Positions 48,147 through 54,199 of a DNA stretch of 54,199 nt are shown in pieces. The notes below the pieces were generated by a model. That model was given only the letters and a program-made list of their open reading frames with translations, did not search any database and was not told the DNA's origin. The position numbers and the translations under genes are program-made. The stretch covers positions 1 through 54,199 of the forward strand of contig PBYI01000068.1 of assembly GCA_002729525.1 (NCBI GenBank), read 5' to 3'. The number at the start of each line of letters is the position of its first letter. Position 1 is the stretch's first letter. This stretch comes from Nocardioides sp. (GTDB lineage: Bacteria; Actinomycetota; Actinomycetes; Propionibacteriales; Nocardioidaceae).

Positions 48147-49423
48147 GGCGCCGGATCGCCTGGCTGGTCGTCGCGACCACCTCGACCGTGGTCGTGTCGT
48201 TCGTGATCCCGCTGTGCCTGCTGGTGCAGACGCTCGCCGAGGACCGCGCGATGGCGGCCGCCGACCAGGAGGCCCGCAACGTGGCGATCCTGGTGTCCGG
48301 CGTGACCGACGACGACCAGCTCGCCTCGCTGCTCGCGGGCCTCGGCGGCGGTGAGCCGGTGACGACGGTGCTCACCCCGGACGGACTCCAGATCGGCGGC
48401 GGCCCCGCGATGGCCGACGACCCCGACGTGCAGCGCGCGCTGGCCGGCGAGGCGTTCCGGGTGGTGGCCGACGACGGCGGGGCGGTGCTGCTGCCGGTGG
48501 TCGTCGGGGACGGGACGGCGGTCGTGCGCAGCAGCGTCGACGGCGACGAGCTGCACGCGGGCGTGAGTCAGGCGTGGGCGGGGATCATCGGCCTCGGCCT
48601 GGTGCTGCTGGCCGCCTCGGTCGCGATCGCGATGCGCCTGGGTCGCCGGGTCAGCGAGCCGCTGCTCGACGTCGCCGGCACCGCGCACCGGCTCCGGGAG
48701 GGCGACCTCGCCGCCCGCGCCGACGTCCGCGGCACCGAGGAGACCCAGGAGCTGGCCCGCGCGCTCAACGGCCTCGCGGACCGTACGACGGAGCTGCTCG
48801 CGGCCGAGCGTGCCGTCGTCGGCGACCTCTCGCACCGGCTGCGCACGCCGGTCACCGCGCTGCGGCTGGACGCCGAGGCGGTCGACGACCCGGCCCTGCG
48901 CGACCGGCTCGGCGAGCACATCGCGGTGCTCCAGCGCACCGTCGACGCGATCGTGAAGGAGGCCCGGCGGCCGGTGAGGTCCGACCTGACCTCCCGCTGC
49001 GACGCCGCCGAGGTGGTCGCCGAGCGGACGGCGTTCTGGCGTCCGCTCGCCGAGGACCAGGGCCGCGTCGCGACCGTGACCCTCGTCGACGGTCCGGTGC
49101 CGGTCGCGCTGGCCGCCGACGACCTGCGCGACCTCGTCGACGTGGTGGTCGACAACGTGTTCGCGCACACCGACGAGGGCACGCCGCTCCAGGTCGCCAC
49201 GCGGGTCGAGGAGGCCGGCACCGGTCGGGTGCTGATGCTGGTCGTCTCCGACGCGGGGCCGGGGTTCGACCCGGCCGGACCGTCGGGCCGTCCCGGCACC
49301 ACCGGGCTCGGGCTCGACATCGCCGAGCGCACCGCGCGCGGGGTCGGCGGCACGCTGCGCCGCGGTGACGCCCCGGGTGGCGGTGCGCTCGTCGAGGTGG
49401 TGCTGCCGGTCGTGGAGGGTTGA
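48143..49423 (+). CDS. Membrane sensor histidine kinase, partner of the OmpR regulator
   Basis: A 426-residue kinase. Two membrane helices (about 6-29 and 144-164) enclose an extracytoplasmic sensor region of ~115 residues. A HAMP domain (RRVSEPLLDVAGTAHRLREG) follows, then the dimerisation box LSHRLRTPVTAL with phospho-His231. In the ATPase domain the N box reads VVVDNVFAHTDEGTP, and the G boxes DAGPGFDP and GLGLDIAERTA are present. The ligand is unknown. ATG 48143 overlaps the regulator stop (ATGA). Confidence 0.93.
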   Translation: MRRRIAWLVVATTSTVVVSFVIPLCLLVQTLAEDRAMAAADQEARNVAILVSGVTDDDQLASLLAGLGGGEPVTTVLTPDGLQIGGGPAMADDPDVQRALAGEAFRVVADDGGAVLLPVVVGDGTAVVRSSVDGDELHAGVSQAWAGIIGLGLVLLAASVAIAMRLGRRVSEPLLDVAGTAHRLREGDLAARADVRGTEETQELARALNGLADRTTELLAAERAVVGDLSHRLRTPVTALRLDAEAVDDPALRDRLGEHIAVLQRTVDAIVKEARRPVRSDLTSRCDAAEVVAERTAFWRPLAEDQGRVATVTLVDGPVPVALAADDLRDLVDVVVDNVFAHTDEGTPLQVATRVEEAGTGRVLMLVVSDAGPGFDPAGPSGRPGTTGLGLDIAERTARGVGGTLRRGDAPGGGALVEVVLPVVEG

Positions 49424-49430
49424 GCGCACC

Positions 49431-50111
49431 TCAGTCGTCGTCCTCGTCCTCGTGGTCGCGGTCGTCGTCCTCGTGGTCGTCCTCGTCCTCGTGGTCGCGG
49501 TCGTGGTCGCGGTCGTCGTCGCGGTCGTCGTCGCGGTCGTCGTCGCGGTCGTCGCCTGACTCGGCACGGTCGTCCGCGTGGTCGTCGTCGCGGTCCTCGG
49601 GCTCGGGACTGCGGTCGTCGGAGCGTCCGCTCGCGCGATCGTCCCGGTCGTCGTCACGGCCGCTGCGGTCGTCGGAGCGATCGTCGGACTGGTCGTCGGA
49701 GCGGTCGTCGCGCTCGCCCTCCCGAGCCGGGGTGCGCGAGCCGGAGCCGGCGGTCCTGCCCGCGGTGCCGGAGCCACCCGAGCCCGCCGCGGCCGGTGCG
49801 GGCACCACGACGGTGCGCGTCACGTGCGTGACGCACATGCCGTCCTCGAGCACAGCCGGCCCCTCGCACGGCGCCCACCGCCACCGCGTACGACGTACGG
49901 CTGCGGCGGCCGTCGCCTCCACCGTCGCCGGGGCCGTGGTGGCCGGTGCTGTCCCGGAGGCTGTCGCCGTGGGGAGCGCACGCGTGGCAGGGGCCTCCCC
50001 GAGCACGCTGCGGTAGGCGGTGACGGCCCCGACGAGGCCGAGCGCGGTGGTGCCGGTGAGGACGAGGGTGACGGCGGTGGCGCCTCGGGGACGGCGGGGT
50101 GCGGAGGTCAT
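49431..50111 (-). CDS. Exported single-pass protein with long Asp/Arg-rich tail
   Basis: A 226-residue protein. A hydrophobic N-terminal segment (TAVTLVLTGTTALGLVGAVT, about 12-31) would export or anchor it. A short conserved-looking region holds two cysteines, Cys82 and Cys93 (WAPCEGPAVLEDGMCVTHVT). Residues 131-226 are almost only Asp, Arg, Ser, Glu and His in DDRSDD and DDRDDD units, turning more acidic at the end. Such a polyampholyte tail may bind cations, metals or wall polymers; this is inference. It is divergent from the redox operon and convergent with the kinase. ATG start. Confidence 0.65.
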   Translation of the reverse strand: MTSAPRRPRGATAVTLVLTGTTALGLVGAVTAYRSVLGEAPATRALPTATASGTAPATTAPATVEATAAAAVRRTRWRWAPCEGPAVLEDGMCVTHVTRTVVVPAPAAAGSGGSGTAGRTAGSGSRTPAREGERDDRSDDQSDDRSDDRSGRDDDRDDRASGRSDDRSPEPEDRDDDHADDRAESGDDRDDDRDDDRDDDRDHDRDHEDEDDHEDDDRDHEDEDDD

Positions 50112-50154
50112 GGCGGCAGCGTCTGCGAGCCCGGGTCAGGTGCGCCTCGTGGCG

Positions 50155-50202
50155 AGGTCAAGAGCAGGTCAAGAGATCTCTTGACGTCGACTTGAGGTCG
50201 AC
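50155..50202. promoter_or_regulatory. Divergent regulatory region with direct repeats and palindromes
   Basis: AGGTCAAGAG is repeated at 50155-50164 and 50166-50175, 11 bp apart. The second copy is half of a perfect 18-bp palindrome, GTCAAGAGATCTCTTGAC (50168-50185). GTCGAC-TTGAG-GTCGAC follows to 50202. Direct repeats about one helical turn apart are typical sites for OmpR-family regulators. It lies between the two low-complexity surface-protein genes. Confidence 0.7.
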
Positions 50203-50242
50203 GTGAGACCGGCTTGGTGCGGCGGCCGCGAGCGTGTCCGTC

Positions 50243-50860
50243 ATGACCTACGACAGACGCAGCCGCGACCGCTACCGCCGCGGCGCCGCCGTGCTCACCG
50301 GCATCGTCGCCGCCGGCGCGATCGCCGGCACCGGGGCGCTCGCCGGAGCCGCCGCAGCCGACCACCAGGCCCAGCAGGCGAAGGACGCGGCGGCGGAGAA
50401 CGCCCGGCAGTGGGCGGCGTACCGCAAGCAGAAGGCGGCGTACGACGCAGCGCTCGCGGCGCAGCAGTCGTCCGGCACCTCGGGCGGCGGTGACACCACG
50501 GCGAAGGGAACCCGGTCCAGCAAGCCGAAGGTGAGGCTGCGCCAGCGGCCGACCGACACCCGGGTGACGATGCAGTACGTGCAGGGCGCCCCGGCGGCCG
50601 GCTCCTCGGGCTCGTCGGGCGCGTCGGGCTCGTCGGGCGGCACCCAGGTGACGCGTCCGTCCGGCTCGTCGGGGTCCTCGGGGTCCTCCGGCTCCTCGGG
50701 GTCCTCGGGGTCCTCAGGATCGTCCGGGTCCTCGGGGTCCTCCGGCGGCACCTCCGGCGGCAGCTCGGGCGGCACCACCACGCAGCCCGCTCCCCCGCCG
50801 CCGCCTCCGCCGCGGCCTCCGCCGCCGCCTCCGCCGCCGGCGACGACGAGCGGGTCGTGA
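50243..50860 (+). CDS. Exported (Ser-Ser-Gly)n / polyproline surface protein
   Basis: A 205-residue protein at the head of the redox operon. A basic start (YDRRSRDRYRR) and hydrophobic segment 14-39 anchor it. An Ala/Gln helix with two AAY units follows (40-75), then a Lys-rich part. A Ser/Gly stretch includes SGAS at 125-128, then a run of SSG units (139-168) and polyproline (184-199). It occupies the position where similar operons, as I recall, carry an FMN-binding protein, but no FMN_bind domain is visible. Its role is unknown. ATG 50243 is preferred over GTG 50234. Confidence 0.6.
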   Translation: MTYDRRSRDRYRRGAAVLTGIVAAGAIAGTGALAGAAAADHQAQQAKDAAAENARQWAAYRKQKAAYDAALAAQQSSGTSGGGDTTAKGTRSSKPKVRLRQRPTDTRVTMQYVQGAPAAGSSGSSGASGSSGGTQVTRPSGSSGSSGSSGSSGSSGSSGSSGSSGSSGGTSGGSSGGTTTQPAPPPPPPPRPPPPPPPPATTSGS

Positions 50861-51837
50861 CGGCCGTGACGGCCGTGAGCACGCGTGACAGCCACCCGCA
50901 GGTGGCGACCTGGCGCGACTGGAGCTGCGACGTCCACCTGGCCGTCGCCGACCCGGCCGACCTGCCGACGGCCCGTGCGCTGGTGGAGCAGGTGATGCGC
51001 GACGTCGACGAGGTCGCCAGCCGGTTCCGCGACGACTCCGACCTGGCGCGGGTCAACGCCGCGCCGGGCACGTGGGTCGACGTCGACCCGCTGCTGGTCG
51101 CGGCGGTCCGGGTGGCGCTCGCCGCCGCGGCCGCGACCGACGGACTGGTGCACCCGCTGCTGGGCCGCCCGCTGGTCGAGCTCGGCTACGACCGCGACCT
51201 CGGCCTGCTGGTCGAGCGCCCCGCGTCCGCCGACCGGCCGGTGCTGGAGACCGACGCGCCGGCGCTCGACTCCTGGCACCGGGTCGCCACCGAGGACGAC
51301 GCCGTCCGGGTACCCGACGGCACCGCGCTCGACCTCGGCGCCACCGCCAAGGCGTGGGCGGTCGACCTGGCCGCCACCGCGCTGGAGGTGCACGGGCTCG
51401 GGCCGGCGCTGGTCTCCATCGGCGGCGACCTGCGCACCGTCGGCGACGACGCCTGGCCGGTCGCGGTCGCCGAGCAGCCCGGCACCCCGCTCGCCGACGC
51501 CGACGACCTCGTCGAGCTGAGGGCGGGTGCGCTGGCCACCTCCAGCACCCGCGTACGCCGCTGGACCCACGCGGGCGTGGTACGCCACCACCTCCTCGAC
51601 CCGCGCGCCGGCCAGCCGGCCGCGGAGACCTGGCGCACCGTCACGGTCGCCGCGTCCACCTGCACGGAGGCCAACACCGCCAGCACCGCCGCCGTCGTCC
51701 TCGGGGACACCGCGCCCGGCTGGCTGACCGACCGCGGGTACGCCGCCCGCCTGGTCGCCGCCGACGGCGCGGTCACCCTCGTCGGCCCCTGGCCGGCACC
51801 CGAGACCCCCGCCACCCCGATCGGAGCCCGCTCATGA
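50857..51837 (+). CDS. apbE: FAD:protein FMN transferase ApbE
   Basis: A 326-residue ApbE. It shows VDEVASRFRDDSDLARVNA, LDLGATAKAWAVDLAATALE (the Mg/FAD-binding region), LVSIGGDLRTVGDDAWPVAV and the late TCTEANTASTAAVVLG. ApbE covalently attaches FMN to Thr or Ser in (S/T)GA(S/T)-type motifs of exported redox proteins, or traffics flavin. No lipoprotein signal is visible, so export is not shown. The GTG overlaps the preceding gene (GTGA), and its stop overlaps the membrane protein gene. Confidence 0.92.
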   Translation: MTAVTAVSTRDSHPQVATWRDWSCDVHLAVADPADLPTARALVEQVMRDVDEVASRFRDDSDLARVNAAPGTWVDVDPLLVAAVRVALAAAAATDGLVHPLLGRPLVELGYDRDLGLLVERPASADRPVLETDAPALDSWHRVATEDDAVRVPDGTALDLGATAKAWAVDLAATALEVHGLGPALVSIGGDLRTVGDDAWPVAVAEQPGTPLADADDLVELRAGALATSSTRVRRWTHAGVVRHHLLDPRAGQPAAETWRTVTVAASTCTEANTASTAAVVLGDTAPGWLTDRGYAARLVAADGAVTLVGPWPAPETPATPIGARS

Positions 51838-52469
51838 GCACGCTGCTCGCCTCGCTCACCGACGGTCCGCTGCTGTGGTACCTCAACCGCGGCACGGGCA
51901 TCACCCTCATGGCCCTGCTCAGCGCCAGCACCGCGCTCGGCGTGCTCGCCCTGCGCGGCCGTCCGGCCGGTGACGGCGGCGGGCGGGTGCCGCGCTTCGT
52001 GCGACAGAGCCTGCACCGCAACCTCGCGCTGCTGTCCGTGGTCGCGCTGGTGGTGCACGTGGTCACCGCCGTGCTCGACACGTACGTCGACATCCGCTGG
52101 TGGCAGGCGTTCGTGCCGTGGGGCTCGGCCTACGAGCCGCTGTGGACCGGGCTCGGCGCGCTGTCGCTCGACCTGATGCTCATCGTCACCGTCACCAGCC
52201 TGCTGCGGCACCGGCTGGGCCACCGCGCCTGGCGGATCGTCCACTACAGCTCGTGGGCGGCGTGGGCCGTCGGCATCGCGCACGGCATCGGCATCGGCAC
52301 CGACCTGCGCGATCCGTCGACCTGGTCGGCGTGGGCCGTCGTACCCGCCGCGCTGTCGGTGCTCGTCGTCGGGACGGCCGCGGTCGCGCGGCTGGTGCTC
52401 GGCTCGGCTGCGCCCGCCCGGCGTACCGAGGCCCGTCGCCCCGACGCGCTGGTCGGAGCGGGCCGATGA
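51834..52469 (+). CDS. Ferric-reductase-like / cytochrome b-type membrane protein
   Basis: A 211-residue membrane protein with about five or six helices. Histidines spaced for b-heme binding are present in SLHRNLALLSVVALVVHVVT and RIVHYSSWAAWAVGIAHGIG. This matches the ferric-reductase-like transmembrane domain, without a fused flavin domain. It could carry electrons across the membrane between the NuoF-like/ferredoxin pair inside and an acceptor outside. ATG 51834 is in an ATGA overlap with apbE. Confidence 0.85.
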   Translation: MSTLLASLTDGPLLWYLNRGTGITLMALLSASTALGVLALRGRPAGDGGGRVPRFVRQSLHRNLALLSVVALVVHVVTAVLDTYVDIRWWQAFVPWGSAYEPLWTGLGALSLDLMLIVTVTSLLRHRLGHRAWRIVHYSSWAAWAVGIAHGIGIGTDLRDPSTWSAWAVVPAALSVLVVGTAAVARLVLGSAAPARRTEARRPDALVGAGR

Positions 52470-53764
52470 CCGCGCTCGTGGCCCCGTCGCCCGTCCCGCT
52501 GCGCGAGGACCTCGTCGTCCCCGCCGGTCCCCTGCTGCTCGTCGGCGTCGACGACGGCCCGTCGTACGCCGCCCACCGCGCGCGCCGCGGCGACCTCCCG
52601 GTCCTGACCACCGACGGCGTTCTCGACCTCGTCGAGGCGGCCGGGCTGCGCGGCCGCGGAGGTGCGGGCTTCCCCTTCGCCCGCAAGCTGCGGACCGTGG
52701 CCGAGCACTCGCGGGCCGGTCGCCGTCCGGTGGTGGTCGTCAACGCCTCCGAGGGCGAGCCGGCCAGCGCCAAGGACGCCGCACTGCTCACCCGTGCGCC
52801 CCACCTGGTGCTCGACGGCGCCGCGGTGGTCGCCCGGGCGCTGGGTGTCCGGGAGGTGCACGTGGTGCTGCCGGGCGACCGGCCGGTGGCTTGTGCCGCG
52901 ATGACGCGGGCGGTCGGCGAGCGCCACGACCACCGGCTGCGCTGGCGGCTCGAGCGCGCCGACGCCCACTTCGTCGCCGGGCAGACCAGTGCGGTCGGCC
53001 AGCTGCTGGAGGGACGCGCCAACCGGCCCGTCACCGCCTGGCAGCCCGACGCCGTCGCCGGGGTCCGCGGGCGGCCGACGCTGCTGTCGAACGCCGAGAC
53101 CTGGGCGCACGTCGGCGTCCTCGCCCTGGCCGGTGCTGCGGCGTACCGGTCCCTCGGCACCGCCGACGAACCCGGTACGTCGCTGCTCACCGTCACCGCG
53201 CCGGGACACGCCCCGCACGTGGTCGAGGTCGAGCACGGGACGCCGCTGGCGTCGGTGCTGCCGGCGTCGGCCGAGGGGTCGGCGGTGCTGGTGGGCGGGT
53301 TCCACGGGGCGTGGCTGCGGCCGGAGTCGGTGGAGTCGGTGGGGTCGGTGCGGGTGTCACGCGCGGCGCTCGCCGAGCTCGAGGTGTCGCTCGGCGCGGG
53401 CGTCGTGCACGTCCCCGGGTCGCACGTCTGCCCGGTCGACCGGACTGCCGAGGTCGTCGCCCACCTGGCCTCGCAGAGCGCCGGCCGCTGCGGACCCTGC
53501 TTCCACGGACTGCCCGCGCTCGCCGACGCCGCCGACGGCGTGCGGCACGGACGGCCCGGCGCGTTGGCGCGGGCCGAGCAGCTCACCGGACTCGTCGCCG
53601 GGCGCGGCGCCTGCGCCCACCCCGACGGGACGGTCCGGCTGGTGCGCTCGCTGCTCACGACCTACGCCGACGAGGTGCTGGTGCACGAGCGTGGCGGGTG
53701 CTCGGTGACTGCTCGCGCGGACGCCGGTGCGCCCGTCGTACGACTCCAGGAGCGTGCGTCGTGA
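52466..53764 (+). CDS. NuoF-like NADH dehydrogenase flavoprotein
   Basis: A 432-residue protein related to complex I NuoF and to RnfC-type subunits. The FMN/NADH site is visible as GLRGRGGAGFPFARKL and NASEGEPASAKD. A soluble ligand-binding-like region follows, then an iron-sulfur segment with HVCPVDR, GRCGPCFHGLPAL and GRGACAHPDG, which give the cysteines of a 4Fe-4S cluster. It probably takes electrons from NAD(P)H and passes them to the ferredoxin and cytochrome-like partner, or the reverse. ATG start in an ATGA overlap. Confidence 0.85.
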   Translation: MTALVAPSPVPLREDLVVPAGPLLLVGVDDGPSYAAHRARRGDLPVLTTDGVLDLVEAAGLRGRGGAGFPFARKLRTVAEHSRAGRRPVVVVNASEGEPASAKDAALLTRAPHLVLDGAAVVARALGVREVHVVLPGDRPVACAAMTRAVGERHDHRLRWRLERADAHFVAGQTSAVGQLLEGRANRPVTAWQPDAVAGVRGRPTLLSNAETWAHVGVLALAGAAAYRSLGTADEPGTSLLTVTAPGHAPHVVEVEHGTPLASVLPASAEGSAVLVGGFHGAWLRPESVESVGSVRVSRAALAELEVSLGAGVVHVPGSHVCPVDRTAEVVAHLASQSAGRCGPCFHGLPALADAADGVRHGRPGALARAEQLTGLVAGRGACAHPDGTVRLVRSLLTTYADEVLVHERGGCSVTARADAGAPVVRLQERAS

Positions 53765-53958
53765 CTGCCCAGCTGCGCGTCGACTGGCCGGCCTGCCACG
53801 GCCACGGGCTCTGCCACGAGCTGCTACCCGAGATCGTCGAGCTCGACGAGTGGGGGTACCCCGTCGTCGGTGGCGACGTCACCGACGACCTCCTCGACGA
53901 CGCCCGGGCCGCCGCGAAGGCGTGCCCCCGCTTGGCCCTGCGCGTCGTCGGTGGTTGA
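53761..53958 (+). CDS. Small 3Fe-4S-type ferredoxin
   Basis: A 65-residue ferredoxin. Cys12, Cys18 and Cys55 are the only cysteines, and His15 stands where a fourth ligand would be (ACHGHGLCHELLPE and KACPRLAL). This spacing is typical of actinobacterial 3Fe-4S ferredoxins, and His at that position tunes the potential. It ends the operon; GTG 53761 overlaps the NuoF-like stop. The final Gly-Gly and stop codon come from a dispersed GGTGGTTGAG repeat. Confidence 0.9.
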   Translation: MTAQLRVDWPACHGHGLCHELLPEIVELDEWGYPVVGGDVTDDLLDDARAAAKACPRLALRVVGG

Positions 53959-54149
53959 GGCGGCGCCACTCACGTGGTTGAGCCCGACCGAGCGCCAGCG
54001 CCTCCGGTGGTTGAGCCCGACCGAGCGCCAGCGCCTCCGGTGGTTGAGCCCGGCCGAGCGTCCCTCCGGGGGTTGAGCGCGACCGAGCGCCAGCATCGCC
54101 GGTGGTTGAGCCCGACCGAGCACCAGCGAGGGAGGAAGTCGAAACCCCC
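53950..54149 (+). repeat. Dispersed GGTGGTTGAG repeat, six tandem copies
   Basis: G(T/G)GGTTGAG starts near 53951, 53974, 54007, 54040, 54069 and 54102, mostly 33 bp apart. The units read GGTTGAGCCCGACCGAGCGC and the block ends in GTCGAAACCCCC at 54138-54149. The first copy contains the ferredoxin stop codon. No gene is seen to the window end. Confidence 0.88.
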
Positions 54150-54199
54150 GCCGCCCGACCGCCAACCGCATCCACAGCCAGCCCTGCGAGCCAGACCCG

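Noticed and set aside
50700..50850. Tandem DNA repeat as a mobile or regulatory element
   Set aside because: The repeat is the coding sequence of the SSG and polyproline stretches in a frame that continues through the gene.

Overview
The window is high-GC DNA (roughly 70 percent by eye) from an actinobacterium. WhiB1, a mycothiol-type SigR/RsrA pair, the 24-residue actinobacterial ribosomal protein bL37, and a gene order whiB1 - pdtaS - rsrA/sigR - SRAP - aroA - rsgA - hisN shared in outline with Mycobacterium and Streptomyces all point there. Codon use and the dispersed GGTGGTTGAG...GTCGAAAC repeats suggest Nocardioidaceae (Nocardioides-like). No tRNA, rRNA, CRISPR array, transposase or phage gene was seen.

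Layout. 1-13.7 kb is a conserved core block: an RsbW-type anti-sigma factor with a SigB/SigF-type sigma factor, whiB1, a PdtaS-like histidine kinase, a ThDP enzyme operon, bL37, rsrA/sigR with a readable SigR-type promoter, an SRAP protein, aroA and rsgA. 13.7-23.8 kb holds DUF2231, hisN, CBS, TspO, FKBP, S4, DUF445, a secreted metalloprotease, a frameshifted small gene, a Kef-type antiporter, an 83-bp repeat array, rnhA and YitT. 24-31.9 kb holds an ECF42-type sigma factor with its DGPF/YCII partner, a large Cys-type formate dehydrogenase with DUF1641, two small enzymes and a SulP transporter. 32.1-32.5 kb is a second 83-bp array in the opposite orientation. 34.9-42.8 kb is a demethylation locus: an FAD oxidase, a GbcB-like reductase, a GbcA-like Rieske oxygenase, a DgcA-like flavoenzyme and a divergent LysR regulator; it probably degrades glycine betaine or a related N-methylated amine. 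43.9-46.7 kb is furA-katG with a clear operator. 47.4-54 kb is a two-component system, two low-complexity surface proteins around a palindromic regulatory region, and a tightly overlapping redox operon (ApbE, cytochrome-b-like membrane protein, NuoF-like protein, 3Fe-4S-type ferredoxin).

Expression. About twenty start codons lie 6-8 nt after a TANNNT-like -10 box with no Shine-Dalgarno site, so leaderless transcription looks very common. Internal genes of operons usually start by 4-nt ATGA/GTGA overlaps. Hairpin terminators sit between most convergent genes.

Best leads: the 50.2-54 kb electron-transfer operon, which carries a flavin transferase but no visible flavin-acceptor domain; the paired 83-bp repeat arrays; the twin 16-bp palindromes in the betaine locus; the frameshifted gene at 20.2 kb with a G-GGG-GGT slippery heptamer; and the possible long SigR isoform. 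All functions are assigned by reading the sequence; no database search was run.
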